Part shown: positions 35,488 to 45,072 of the stretch, one piece after another
Position numbering within the stretch: the first letter of the stretch is position 1
Layout of the letters: each line of letters starts with the position of its first letter
Assembly (NCBI RefSeq): GCF_907164905.1
Contig: NZ_CAJRAF010000004.1
Span: forward strand, 248,001 to 312,000
Source of the DNA: Dyadobacter sp. CECT 9275
GTDB lineage: Bacteria > Bacteroidota > Bacteroidia > Cytophagales > Spirosomataceae
Direction of reading: 5' to 3'
Length of the DNA stretch: 64,000 bases
Position numbers and translations under genes: made by a program
The notes under the pieces: generated by a model
Seen by the model: the letters and a program-made list of their open reading frames with translations, nothing else
Database searches by the model: none
What the model was told of the DNA's origin: nothing

Positions 35488-35790
35488 TTACCTGATACTT
35501 AGCTTTTCAAGCATCTTTGCGGAAAGGCTGTCTGCTGAAATACCGTAGCCCGTTACCAGAATACCTTTGTGCCCTGCATTAGACTCAATAGCATATACGG
35601 CGGCTTCATCCGACGGATCACTGTTTCCTTCGTACCGATATACGTCCACGATTGTAAAATCGTTACAGTGAACCTCGCTACTGGCATTTCTCAGAAAATC
35701 ACCATCCAGTTTAAAATCATCTACATAACCCTGCTGACGTAATGCATTAATAGCATTCGAAACGGTATCATAATGAGACTGATGTTCCAT
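35488..35790 (-). CDS. Small conserved protein, unknown function
   Basis: 100 aa, no signal or membrane segment. The pattern YDTVSNAINALRQQGYVDDF, then FTIVDVYRYEGNSDPSDEAAVYAI and GYGISADSLS matches a small Bacteroidota family that databases sometimes label phosphoribosylpyrophosphate synthetase. It is far too short for that enzyme and has no PRPP-binding motif, so the label should not be trusted. Monocistronic between a repeat tract and the CocE gene. Confidence 0.75.
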   Translation of the reverse strand: MEHQSHYDTVSNAINALRQQGYVDDFKLDGDFLRNASSEVHCNDFTIVDVYRYEGNSDPSDEAAVYAIESNAGHKGILVTGYGISADSLSAKMLEKLSIR

Positions 35791-35822
35791 AGAATTTATT
35801 TTAAATGTAAGTTATTACTAAA

Positions 35823-37739
35823 TCATTCCACTACCCGCACACCAATATAGGACGAGTTTTGCCCGGAATGGTATACTTTGTGCGTGGCTTTTTGAAAGTC
35901 TGTTTCGGCAGCGTTATAGATATTCACAAATTTCTGAGGATTTCTGTCTACCAAAGGAAACCAGCTACTTTGTATCTGTACCATTATTTTATGACCCTTT
36001 TTGAACCTGTGAGCCGCGTCCTGCATGTCAAACTTAACGTGTTCGATATTACCAGGCACCATTGGCTCTGGTTTTGAAAAGTTATTCCTGAACTTCGCCC
36101 GCATTACCTCTCCCCTAACCAGCAGCTGAAAACCGCCCATTTTCATATTAGGATTAACAGGGCTGTCGTTTGGTGCGTTATCCGGATACACATCAATAAG
36201 TTTGACAACAAAATCGGCATCGGTACCGGTGGTGGATACAAAAAGATCAGCAAATACATTTCCGGAAATTGTAATATCCTCGGTCAGCGGGTCAGACTCA
36301 TATACGAGAACATCGGGCCTGCTGGCGGCAAATCGCTGATCTTCATACATATAATCACTCCCTCTGAGAATCCTGATCTCCGAAGTATAAGGCACGGGTT
36401 TGGCCGGGTCACTCACGTATGCATCAAACGAAGGCATACCTCCTTCCTGCATAACGGACATCGGCGCAGTGAACGACAACCTTCCGCCCGGGTGCAGGTA
36501 AAGCTTTTTTTCAACCGAAGTTTTGGGCGGCCACTGATCGTACTTTCTCCATTCGTTGGCACCCGTTTCAAAAATATATGCCTTGGGCAAACCTGGATTG
36601 GGGAGATTTTTAAGATAAAAGCCAAATAAAGGAAATTCAATTTCTTTCTGATAGAAAAGGCTGGTTTTCGCACCAAACCGGATATTTCCCAATGACTCCC
36701 CCAGCCCTCTTGACCAGCTGCCATGAATCCATGGCCCCATTACCAGCATGTTGGCCGCCTCCGGCCGATTGGCTTCAATGCCCTCATAGGTCTTCAGCGG
36801 CCCGTACAAATCTTCCTGATCAAACCATCCTCCTACTACCAGCGTAGCAGGTTTTATGTTTTTCAAGTGAGGTACTGGCGTGCGTTCCTTCCAGAAGTCG
36901 TCATAAGTTTCGTGCTCCATTAACTGGTTCCAAATCCTGTTTTCACCTTTGAAAAACTTTTCATTGGCGTTTTTCAAAGGTCCGAGTTTCATATAAAATG
37001 CGTATGAATCAGGTGTTCCGTAATCGGTAAATCCCCTGTATCCGACGGTGGTTGGAGCTGGTCTGGGGCCACCATAGGAGGAAATAAAAGAAAAAGAACC
37101 CATCAGAAAAAACGCACCATTGTGATGCCGGTCGTCCCCCATGAACCAGTCGGTCACCGGCGCCTGGGGAGATACTACTTTCAGCGCAGGATGTGCTTCC
37201 ACTGCCGCCATGGTGGCATAAAACCCGGGAGCGGAAATTCCCCAGGAACCCACCTTGCCGTTGTTTCCGGCAAGGTTTTTCAAAAGCCATTCTATTGTAT
37301 CATAGGTATCCGAGCTCTCGTCCGTATCTGCTTTACCCTTTTTCTTAGGAATAAAGGGACGGTTAGCCTCAAAGTCACCTTCCGACAGATACTTGCCCCT
37401 TACATCCTGATATACAATAATATAACCATCCCGGGCAAAAAGCATTGACGGTCCGATCAGCAATTTATACTTATCTTCTCCATAAGGAGCGCAGCTGTAC
37501 GGCGTACGGTTAAGCAGGATCGGGTATGTTTTGGATTTCGAAATATCTTTGGGCAAATAGATCGATGTAAACAATTTAACACCGTCCCGCATGGGGACCA
37601 TTTTCTCTATTTTGGTATAATGTTCACGAATAAAAAGAGAATCCTGGTTAACAGCAGGCGCCTGGGCTTGTACGGGCAAACTCTGTATGATTCCTGAAAT
37701 AAGGACAAAAAAAAGGATAAGTATCCGTTTAAACTTCAT
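35823..37739 (-). CDS. Exported CocE/NonD family hydrolase
   Basis: 638 aa from ATG 37739, where a signal peptide begins (MKFKRILILFFVLISG, ends PVQAQ). The longer reading to 37955 covers the promoter and is rejected. An alpha/beta hydrolase domain with nucleophile Ser169 in GSWGISAPGFYATM, LLNRTPYS near the N-terminus, and a C-terminal X-Pro dipeptidase-type jelly roll (about 400-638; DADFVVKLIDVYPD). Relatives cleave acyl or peptide bonds, e.g. cocaine esterase and glutaryl-7-ACA acylase. Probably periplasmic; substrate unknown. Confidence 0.88.
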   Translation of the reverse strand: MKFKRILILFFVLISGIIQSLPVQAQAPAVNQDSLFIREHYTKIEKMVPMRDGVKLFTSIYLPKDISKSKTYPILLNRTPYSCAPYGEDKYKLLIGPSMLFARDGYIIVYQDVRGKYLSEGDFEANRPFIPKKKGKADTDESSDTYDTIEWLLKNLAGNNGKVGSWGISAPGFYATMAAVEAHPALKVVSPQAPVTDWFMGDDRHHNGAFFLMGSFSFISSYGGPRPAPTTVGYRGFTDYGTPDSYAFYMKLGPLKNANEKFFKGENRIWNQLMEHETYDDFWKERTPVPHLKNIKPATLVVGGWFDQEDLYGPLKTYEGIEANRPEAANMLVMGPWIHGSWSRGLGESLGNIRFGAKTSLFYQKEIEFPLFGFYLKNLPNPGLPKAYIFETGANEWRKYDQWPPKTSVEKKLYLHPGGRLSFTAPMSVMQEGGMPSFDAYVSDPAKPVPYTSEIRILRGSDYMYEDQRFAASRPDVLVYESDPLTEDITISGNVFADLFVSTTGTDADFVVKLIDVYPDNAPNDSPVNPNMKMGGFQLLVRGEVMRAKFRNNFSKPEPMVPGNIEHVKFDMQDAAHRFKKGHKIMVQIQSSWFPLVDRNPQKFVNIYNAAETDFQKATHKVYHSGQNSSYIGVRVVE

Positions 37740-38160
37740 CAGGTGATGGGTTAAAAGAGTAAAAACAGGAACACAAAAACTCCCGGTACTGGCAGGGAGC
37801 GGCTCAGTATAACAACGGATACAATTTAACAACAAATTTCGTAAAACCCGATCCGCAGAAATCTCAACGCCAAAAGTATATGAGTATAATTCTGGAATAC
37901 AAATGATTAAACAAAAATTCAGGTGAGCGAAAAACGGCTCTTTATTTCCTAACACCGTTAAATATCACAAGAAAAGATAAAACTTTACGGACTTGTTCTG
38001 TGGTATACCGCCGTCGGATACCTTTCAGGGGAATCAGAGTTTCCTAAGATGTGTCTGCACCTGAATGCTCAAACATTTTACTTTTCAAAAATTGAACAGA
38101 AATACAGTAATTCTTTAAATACGGGGGACTTTATCTGATAAAACAAGAACAATCCCTGTT
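37740..38160. promoter_or_regulatory. Divergent region with CocE promoter
   Basis: On the minus strand TTTG (plus 37900-37903), a 21-nt spacer and TACTTTTG (plus 37871-37878) make a near-perfect Bacteroidota promoter about 130 nt before the CocE start. I see no strong promoter for the + strand isomerase-like gene and no gene in the region. Confidence 0.6.
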
Positions 38161-39042
38161 ATGACAAAAATTACAAGAAGTGAGTTTTTATATAGTTTAG
38201 GTGCCCTGGCCGGAGCTACCGCTTTAACGTCAGAGGCATTTGCGGAAAGTTTGGCGCCAGCCAAAACCGGGATGAAGCTGGGATTATGTACCTACCAGTG
38301 GGGAAAAGACTGGGACGTTCCTACGCTGATCACCAATTGCAAAACAGCGGGAATCTACGGAGTGGAGCTACGGGTGGAACATGCGCATAAAGTGATGCCC
38401 GACCTGAGCCCAAGCCAGCGGATTGAAGTCCGTAAGCAATTTGCCGATAGTCCCATAAAAATAGTGGGCCTGGGTACCAACGAGCAATATGATTATGTGG
38501 ACCAGGAAAGTCTGAAAAAGTCCATCAACCGCACCAAAGAATTTATAAAACTGAGTGCGGATGTGGGTGGTTCAGGGGTGAAAGTAAAACCCAATGCCTT
38601 GCACAAAGAGGTACCTACTGAGAAAACCCTGGAACAGATCGGAAAAGCTTTGAGCGAACTGGGGGCCTATGCCAGAGAGTTTGGCCAGCAGATACGGCTG
38701 GAGGTTCATGGCAAAGAAACCCAGGAACTACCAAATATTAAAAAGATCATGGATGCAGCTGATAACAAAAATGCAACCGTGTGCTGGAACTGCAACCCCG
38801 AAGATCTTAATGGACAGGGCCTGGAATACAATTTCAATCTGGTGAAAGACCGTTTTGGTGATACGGTCCACGTTCGGGAACTGGATGATACTTCTTATCC
38901 CTACCAGCAGTTGATCGATCTCTTCAAGAAAGAAAAATATAAGGGCTGGATACTGCTGGAATGCCGTACCAACCCGGCGGACAGAGTGAAAGCATTAATA
39001 GCACAGCGCGAGATTTTCGAAAAAATGCTGAAAGGAAAGTAA
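38161..39042 (+). CDS. Sugar phosphate isomerase/epimerase-like TIM-barrel protein
   Basis: 293 aa. N-terminal leader TRSEFLYSLGALAGATALTS resembles a Tat signal but has TR rather than RR. The barrel carries YGVELRVEHAH, IRLEVHGKE, TVCWNCNPEDL, VHVRELDD and GWILLECRT at the strand ends where metal ligands sit in this family. Exported members with Tat-like leaders are frequent in Cytophagales; the reaction is unknown. Divergent from the CocE gene and followed by a 17-bp hairpin. Confidence 0.85.
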   Translation: MTKITRSEFLYSLGALAGATALTSEAFAESLAPAKTGMKLGLCTYQWGKDWDVPTLITNCKTAGIYGVELRVEHAHKVMPDLSPSQRIEVRKQFADSPIKIVGLGTNEQYDYVDQESLKKSINRTKEFIKLSADVGGSGVKVKPNALHKEVPTEKTLEQIGKALSELGAYAREFGQQIRLEVHGKETQELPNIKKIMDAADNKNATVCWNCNPEDLNGQGLEYNFNLVKDRFGDTVHVRELDDTSYPYQQLIDLFKKEKYKGWILLECRTNPADRVKALIAQREIFEKMLKGK

Positions 39043-39072
39043 CAGGGAGTTCTGCGGGATTCAATTTTTTTT

Positions 39073-39123
39073 CATAAACAACACAGCCGTACCCAACCTT
39101 TGAGTGCGGCTGTGTTGTTTATG
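39073..39123. terminator. 17-bp perfect hairpin after the isomerase-like gene
   Basis: Arms 39073-39089 and 39107-39123 are perfectly complementary with a 17-nt loop. There is a run of Ts before the left arm but no U-tract after the right arm, so termination efficiency on the + strand is uncertain. Confidence 0.6.
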
Positions 39124-39184
39124 TCGTTGAGAATAATCCGGCCGGTTATTTGATTTTCTTCAAATCATTTACCAAAAATCTGTT

Positions 39185-40048
39185 ATGAAACCGAAACTCA
39201 GTAACCTTTTATTACTGTTGCTGGCCGCCATTACGGTGTCTTGTACCCAAAACGAACTGCCTACCGCCGGCCCGGTGCTGGATGCATCCAAAACGGTATC
39301 CATCAAACGGGGTGAACCCGTAACATTCACCTTCAAATCGGACTCCTCCGGAAGAAAAATCGACTGGCAGGTAACCCCTTCCGGGCACACAGACTTGAAG
39401 GCCAGTGCCAACAAGGCTTTGATCACTTTCCAAAAATCAGGCATCTACAAGATAACCGCCACAAACAGGGTCGTAACCGAAGAAGCATTGGTGCGGGTTG
39501 ACAGTACTGTTTACGTGCCTTCCGATACCACAAAGGCTGATACTGCACAACTGGTTGTACCAGACAAAGATACCATTGTCGCCCTTCCTCCCAGAGATAC
39601 CTTAAAAACCGACACGGTAAAAGTCAAACCAGATAAACCGATCCATCCGGATAGTGTTCAGCACATTACGGAGCTGGTGGGAGACGAGTTATTATTGACC
39701 CCTTATCTCATCGACTCCCTGCCCGCACCTTCGCTGGGGATCAGAGCTGTGACTTTAAAAAGTTATAAATGTTCTTTTTCCTATCTGTTAGCCTACGCCT
39801 CGAAATCAGGTGATGATTTAAAGCTCGATTACCCCGGTGTGTATGAATATTTCCAGTGCACGCCGGGAAATTACAATCCAAAAAGTTATTCCATTTTTAA
39901 CAGGATCAAAAACGGAACAAGTACACTGGAAATCAGTATGAACGGCATGATCTATAAAGGAACCATAACGAGTAATGGTACTTCTTTCGCCATCAACTGG
40001 CCCCATACCAGCGGAATTAAGTTCACAACGTTAACGGTATCCAAATAA
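39185..40048 (+). CDS. Orphan lipoprotein with PKD-like N-terminal domain
   Basis: 287 aa. Lipobox TVSC (Cys20). Residues about 35-105 look like a PKD/Ig-like beta-sandwich (VSIKRGEPVTFTFKSD, FQKSGIYKITATN). A Thr/Asp/Lys/Pro-rich linker with repeated DT words follows (about 110-155: DTTKADT, KDT, RDTLKTDT), then a C-terminal beta-rich part with no recognised domain. Probably surface-exposed. Single gene. Confidence 0.72.
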   Translation: MKPKLSNLLLLLLAAITVSCTQNELPTAGPVLDASKTVSIKRGEPVTFTFKSDSSGRKIDWQVTPSGHTDLKASANKALITFQKSGIYKITATNRVVTEEALVRVDSTVYVPSDTTKADTAQLVVPDKDTIVALPPRDTLKTDTVKVKPDKPIHPDSVQHITELVGDELLLTPYLIDSLPAPSLGIRAVTLKSYKCSFSYLLAYASKSGDDLKLDYPGVYEYFQCTPGNYNPKSYSIFNRIKNGTSTLEISMNGMIYKGTITSNGTSFAINWPHTSGIKFTTLTVSK

Positions 40049-40527
40049 ACCAGGCGAAACTTCATTGGCGGGTTGCATTTTTTTCCGATAGCACCCCGCC
40101 CTGCCTGTACAAATTTCGAGCCTATTCCTAATGGATTTAAAGCGGCTCGCAACCATAGCAGTTTAATAACGCGCGCTTGCGGCCGCTCGTCCATTGTACA
40201 ACCCAATAAGAAAAAAAAGTATATAGAAAAGCGCATATGCAGCGGGGCAATGCCAATGGATCTTGGTCGAGCAGCATGAAACTGAACCAATTAGAAGGTC
40301 CTGGAACGATAAGTAGGACAATAACGGCAAAGAAATACAAACCGATAGAAAAGGCTTATATCAGTTCGGAAAGAAGTAAAAATTGAATAATTGTAGGAGT
40401 ATCCCAAATAGTTGGTTCGAAATTATAACGGTCGCTAAAATTACATTTCATAGTCCTGGATACCTATATTTGTCAACCGAATAAAAAAAAGCAAGCTCAC
40501 TATGCTTGTAGTTTTGAATGATGACGT
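40049..40527. other. 479-bp gene-poor gap with promoter at its end
   Basis: Contains a CGAGCC/GGCTCG hairpin (40117-40122 and 40144-40149), a GC-rich patch with a GCGGCCGC site near 40179, and then A-rich sequence. Short minus-strand frames read like fragments of membrane or broken coding sequence, none convincing. TATATTTG at 40465-40472 is an exact -7 box for the following gene. Confidence 0.45.
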
Positions 40528-42216
40528 ATGCATTTTCTCAAACCCTGCCTGTTACTTCTACTTCTCTTTCCGAAGCCTGTATTTGCGCAATATGAGCATT
40601 TGCTTCATAAGACGTATGCGCAAAAGGTAACCGGCATCCATGCCATGTACAGGGATCTTTCCAATATCGGAGATTCGGTGCAGCAGGTAAAAAAGACAGA
40701 AGAGATCAAACGTTTTGCACGTAGGAACAAGGACAGGGCGCTGGAACTGAATGTAGATTTTTTTCTGATTTTTTTTAGCACTTTTCAGCAGCATCAACCC
40801 AGGGACGTGTCGCTCAGAAAGCTGAAAAGGCAACTGGAATCAGCAATGGAGGAAGATATTGACTTTTTGAAAGCGCGATCGCTCAGAGCATTGGCGGAGT
40901 TTTACTGGAATCTTGAAGGAAATTACGAGCTGGCCTTTGAACAATATTTGCTTCTGGATAAAGAACTGGTGGCTATCAAACCGGAAGAATACCCGGAGAT
41001 GGCCCGGGACCTGATGCAGATCGGCAAAGCCTACTATTTTTTTCAGGACTACAAGCTTGCCGGAGAATACTTCAAAAGAGCGGTCGTTTTGCCGGAAACG
41101 CCGTTTACGACCATGGTGATCAATGACGCACGAAACACCCTGGGCTTGTGCTACCAGCAGCTCAATAGCCTTGATAGTTCAGACTACTACTTTAAAGAAG
41201 TACTCAAAACGACCTTCCCGGAGGCCGCGGTTTGGAAAAGGATTGCCACGGGGAACCTGGGTACGAATATGTACCTGCGTCAGGATTACGATCGGGCGAT
41301 TCCTCTGTTAGAAAAGGATTTTTACGGATCGGTTGCCGTGAACGATTATGGCTGTGCTGCGGGTGCTTCTATTTTGCTGGCCGATATTTTTCGAGATAAG
41401 GGAGAACTGAAACAGTCGGCAGCCTTCATCAGGTATGCAAAGGAGAATATTGCGAAAGCTGAACAACCGGAGCGGCTTCGTCTTTTGTACCCGGTTATGA
41501 GCAAATGGTATGTGGCGACTGGCGATACGGAGCGGTCGAGACAGTACATGGACTCGTCGATGACGGCGCTGAACCGGTTCAATGCAAGGTTCAGCGCGCT
41601 TAAAGTACTGAGAGCGCAGCAGCGCGTGGACCGGCAAAACCAGGAACTGCAAGTAGCCGGCTACACGCTTGAACGGCAGCAGAAAATAGCCGAACGAAAT
41701 CTGCTCGTACTGCTGGTGCTGATTCTCTGCATTGTAATTGTCCTGACCTATTTTATCCAGAAAAAAAGACAGCTGACCAATGACCTCAAACTCCAGGCCG
41801 CGACGCAGGAGTTGAAAATTGCGGCGCTTGACCTGGATCGCTTCACCGAGAGTATTCGGGAAAAGAACAACCTGATAGAACAACTGGAAAGCCGTAATCC
41901 GGAAGCCGAAAAAACTGGAATTTTCAGAGAACTTCGAGAGAGCACCATTCTTACCGAGGACGACTGGATCGCATTTCAACGGTTGTTCGATCAGGCCTAT
42001 CCCGGTTTTATCCAGCGCGCCCGGCAGACCTATCCCGACCTCACGACCAGCGAGCTCCGTTACTTCGCTCTTTCCAGGATCGCGATTTCGGCAAAGGAAA
42101 TCGCTGCGATGCTGGGAGTTTCCCCCAATACGATCCAGGTAATGCGTCACCGTATCCGAAAGAAGCTGGGCTTTGCCGACAATCAGGTCATGGAAGTGGA
42201 AATTAACCGGATCTGA
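40528..42216 (+). CDS. TPR-transmembrane-LuxR-type HTH regulator
   Basis: 562 aa. A signal sequence (about 1-18, ends FAQ) precedes TPR repeats that would be periplasmic (about 40-350), a transmembrane helix (about 391-410), a cytoplasmic coiled coil (about 415-455) and a C-terminal LuxR/GerE-like HTH (about 500-556; SELRYFALSRIAISAKEIAAM and VSPNTIQVMRHRIRKKL). This one-component membrane design lets a periplasmic signal reach DNA directly. It is transcribed toward the T9SS beta-helix gene 123 bp downstream, a likely target. Confidence 0.87.
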   Translation: MHFLKPCLLLLLLFPKPVFAQYEHLLHKTYAQKVTGIHAMYRDLSNIGDSVQQVKKTEEIKRFARRNKDRALELNVDFFLIFFSTFQQHQPRDVSLRKLKRQLESAMEEDIDFLKARSLRALAEFYWNLEGNYELAFEQYLLLDKELVAIKPEEYPEMARDLMQIGKAYYFFQDYKLAGEYFKRAVVLPETPFTTMVINDARNTLGLCYQQLNSLDSSDYYFKEVLKTTFPEAAVWKRIATGNLGTNMYLRQDYDRAIPLLEKDFYGSVAVNDYGCAAGASILLADIFRDKGELKQSAAFIRYAKENIAKAEQPERLRLLYPVMSKWYVATGDTERSRQYMDSSMTALNRFNARFSALKVLRAQQRVDRQNQELQVAGYTLERQQKIAERNLLVLLVLILCIVIVLTYFIQKKRQLTNDLKLQAATQELKIAALDLDRFTESIREKNNLIEQLESRNPEAEKTGIFRELRESTILTEDDWIAFQRLFDQAYPGFIQRARQTYPDLTTSELRYFALSRIAISAKEIAAMLGVSPNTIQVMRHRIRKKLGFADNQVMEVEINRI

Positions 42217-42271
42217 GCGCATTCCGATCGGCGCCAAATGAATTGTAAGGTTTTTGTAAGGTGTGATTCCG

Positions 42272-42301
42272 TTGTTTCAGACAGGTTCTTATGGACTTTT
42301 G
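42272..42301 (+). promoter_or_regulatory. Possible promoter of the beta-helix gene
   Basis: TTG at 42272-42274, a 19-nt spacer, and GACTTTTG at 42294-42301, one mismatch from TAnnTTTG. Falls between the regulator's stop and the ATG at 42340. Confidence 0.4.
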
Positions 42302-42339
42302 TCTGCTCAACAAAACTTGCGAACCACAGTCCGAACCTT

Positions 42340-44925
42340 ATGCAAAAATCGTTAACTTTTTTGTCCCTCCTCCTTGTTGTGTGGGCAGTACCCTCATTTT
42401 CTGAAACAAAGGCTCATCCTGAAACGAGTAAACAGCAGGTTGATCTCGTTCCCCATACAATATTATCCGGCCCTGACGCCAACGGTGTGCTTTACGTCAA
42501 AAAAGGAAGTTCAGGCACCGGCGATTCCTGGGGAAACGCTTTGGGCGAACTGGCCGATGCACTCAAACTGGCCAAGTCCGACGCGACGGTCAAACAGATT
42601 TGGGTCTCCAAAGGAACTTACAAACCGCTTTATACCCCCGACGATGGACGCGCTTTCGCAGATTCGGCTGGTTTGGTCGCTATGAGCAGGGATCATCGGG
42701 AACGTACCTTTCTTTTGGTTCCAGGGGTAAGTTTATATGGTGGCTTTGACCCCGACAACGGAATCACTGATCTGACCCACGCCCGTATTTTGCCTAATCT
42801 GACAAAAAACGAGCTCGGCGGCGAAATAAAGGGAACCGTACTAAGCGGTGACAACAATAATGACGATGCAATCTCGGGCACGGCTCCGTATCACCAGCTC
42901 CTGAATAACGTAGACAATACATCCTCTATTCTGATGGCGACAGGATCTTCGCAACTGGTTGTCGACGGCTTCACGGTCCGGGGCGGGGCATCAAGAACTA
43001 TCCAACGTGACCGCTATGTGGATGGTACGTGGATATATTCCGGATCGGAAGGAGGAGGTGGATTGTTAGCCTGCAATGCCGCCAATCTCTCTGTTAAAAA
43101 TGTGAGTTTTTATTCAAACTTTGCCGTGATTGGAGGGGCCGTTTTTTTGACTGAGTGTAACGTTATGTCCTTTACCGATGTCTCTTTCTATCGGAATATA
43201 GGAGGCTGGGGTGGCGCGTTGACACATTTCGATGAAGAGTTGAGGAATCGGGTTTCGCTCACTCGGGCTACTGTTGCCGAGAACAGGTCCGATAGCTTTG
43301 GGACAGTTTCTTCGCACGGTGTGCTTACCGCTTCTCAATGCACCTTTTATGGAAACGAAGGAGAGCTAGGAACGCTCTACCTTGCCGGTTATGGACCGAA
43401 CAGAGTAGCGAACAGCCTTTTTTTTAACAACCCCGCTGGCGGAATTACCATGAAAAACTGGGCTATAATCGAAGGTACCCCCTACCAAACGGATATGAGG
43501 ATCATCAACACGACCATTGTGGACAATGGTAAATATGGAATATACGCTGACACATATAATGCGCAATTTATCAACTGTATTGTCCACAACAATAGCCTGG
43601 GTGCCTATTACCAGGGCTACGACATAAAAGTCTTTAACTCCCTGATGCAAGGCCGGTTTGGTATAACAGGCGACGGTGCGAACAGCCGGTACACGGACCC
43701 CATGTTTGTCGATGCGGCGAATGGCGATTATCGCCTCCGCGCCTGCAGCCCGGCCATCGATGCAGGTGTCGACACTTATTCGGCCACCTTCAGCAGCGAT
43801 CTGGATGGTAATGCACGAAAGTTTGGTTCCAGCAATACCGATATCGGCGCCTTTGAGTTTTCGGGAACTGCCCTAACGGCGAACGACTTGCTTGCCGGGG
43901 ATGCCATCGAAGCCGATGCCGCCATTCCAAATGTCAGCACTGCTATCCGAACCATTAACTCGGATTGTCGCGTAGTGGCCACCGTGCAATCCTGGGGTGG
44001 GACGTTGAATGTTTCCGGCGATGTTCACGGGAAAGTTTGGGTAGATGTCACGCCCAACAGCAAGTACGTAAGGCGGCATTTTGAGATAACGCCGGTCACC
44101 AATCCCAATGGTGTAACCGGTAGTGTCACGCTTTACTTCACTCAGGCGGATTTCGATGCTTTCAACGCCGACAATGATGTAGAACTACCCCATGACCCCA
44201 CAGACACGGGCAACAATAAAGCTAATGTACTGATCGAAAAAAGAGGAGGGCAAAGCAGCGACGATTCGGGCACTCCCAACTCCTACCCGGGAACGGTGCA
44301 AACTATTACCCCTGCGGAAGTATTCTGGAACCCGGTTTCGCAGATCTGGGAAGTGCAATTCATTACCGCAGGTTTCAGCGGTTTCTTCTTGAAAACAACC
44401 AGCAGCCCCTTGCCCGTGCGCTGGATATCATTTACAGGGCGCCCCGACGACCAGGGACGCTCCGTATTGCGTTGGGAAGCAGATGAGGTGGGTGTGGCGA
44501 GTTATACAGTGGAAAGAAGCTACGATGCCAGGCTTTTCACAAAGGTTGATGAAGTAACCGCCGTGGGGACCGGTCGGCAATCTTACACGCTCACTGATCA
44601 GCAAATACCTTATGGACAGGTGTATTATCGCATTCTGCAAAAAGACCTGGATGGCTCATTCAGTTACAGCAAAATCATCAGCCTTACCGGGCGGGAAGGT
44701 GCTCCGATCAGCGTATATCCTAACCCGGCACGCGGTGAAGTTACGGTCGAGCTGCAATCAGATTACACGACGAAGAAATTAAAAATAACCAACACGAATG
44801 GTCTGTTGGTGGGGGAAGCAGAAGTGAAAGATAAAAAAGTCAGTATCGACCTGACCGGACTGGCGCCTGGCTTATACCTGATCCAGACGGAAGATGGCCG
44901 GGTGATGAAGCTGGTAGCGGAATAG
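42340..44925 (+). CDS. Secreted right-handed beta-helix protein with T9SS sorting domain
   Basis: 861 aa from ATG 42340, which begins a signal peptide (MQKSLTFLSLLLVVWAVPSFS). A parallel beta-helix region covers about 40-520, with repeats of N/S-turn ladders and the choice-of-anchor-Q-type end SPAIDAGVDTYSATFSSDLDGNARK...DIGAFE. A beta-sandwich region follows (about 550-690), then a FN3-like stretch (WEADEVGVASYTVERSYD) and a type IX secretion C-terminal domain (ISVYPNPARGEVTVEL ... LAPGLYLIQTEDG). It should be exported through the outer membrane and attached or released there. Polysaccharide binding or cleavage is possible; no catalytic motif is clear. Confidence 0.87.
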   Translation: MQKSLTFLSLLLVVWAVPSFSETKAHPETSKQQVDLVPHTILSGPDANGVLYVKKGSSGTGDSWGNALGELADALKLAKSDATVKQIWVSKGTYKPLYTPDDGRAFADSAGLVAMSRDHRERTFLLVPGVSLYGGFDPDNGITDLTHARILPNLTKNELGGEIKGTVLSGDNNNDDAISGTAPYHQLLNNVDNTSSILMATGSSQLVVDGFTVRGGASRTIQRDRYVDGTWIYSGSEGGGGLLACNAANLSVKNVSFYSNFAVIGGAVFLTECNVMSFTDVSFYRNIGGWGGALTHFDEELRNRVSLTRATVAENRSDSFGTVSSHGVLTASQCTFYGNEGELGTLYLAGYGPNRVANSLFFNNPAGGITMKNWAIIEGTPYQTDMRIINTTIVDNGKYGIYADTYNAQFINCIVHNNSLGAYYQGYDIKVFNSLMQGRFGITGDGANSRYTDPMFVDAANGDYRLRACSPAIDAGVDTYSATFSSDLDGNARKFGSSNTDIGAFEFSGTALTANDLLAGDAIEADAAIPNVSTAIRTINSDCRVVATVQSWGGTLNVSGDVHGKVWVDVTPNSKYVRRHFEITPVTNPNGVTGSVTLYFTQADFDAFNADNDVELPHDPTDTGNNKANVLIEKRGGQSSDDSGTPNSYPGTVQTITPAEVFWNPVSQIWEVQFITAGFSGFFLKTTSSPLPVRWISFTGRPDDQGRSVLRWEADEVGVASYTVERSYDARLFTKVDEVTAVGTGRQSYTLTDQQIPYGQVYYRILQKDLDGSFSYSKIISLTGREGAPISVYPNPARGEVTVELQSDYTTKKLKITNTNGLLVGEAEVKDKKVSIDLTGLAPGLYLIQTEDGRVMKLVAE

Positions 44926-45027
44926 TTCTGACAAATGTTTCACCCCAATTCACAAACAATACAGACTGAAATAAAGATTATAAAACTCAAGGACAATCTT
45001 TGTCAGGAATTTAAAAATGTTCGCTTG

Positions 45028-45072
45028 TGTACAGTATCCATTCCGAAAGTACATCAGAATGGATACTGTACA
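45028..45072. terminator. 16-bp hairpin overlapping the end of the orphan secreted gene
   Basis: Arms 45028-45043 and 45057-45072 are perfectly complementary, loop 13 nt. The right arm is the last codons of the minus-strand gene (encoding VQYPF), so the hairpin straddles its stop codon. A short T-run (ATTTTTA on the minus strand) follows. Confidence 0.6.

Noticed and set aside
35488..35790. Phosphoribosylpyrophosphate synthetase
   Set aside because: At 100 residues it is far too short and lacks a PRPP-binding loop; the database label is probably a propagated error.
37740..37955. 72-residue N-terminal extension of the CocE-type hydrolase
   Set aside because: It spans a strong minus-strand promoter, and the signal peptide begins only at 37739.
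41308..42237. 309-residue minus-strand frame
   Set aside because: It is antisense to the TPR-HTH regulator and lacks any domain.
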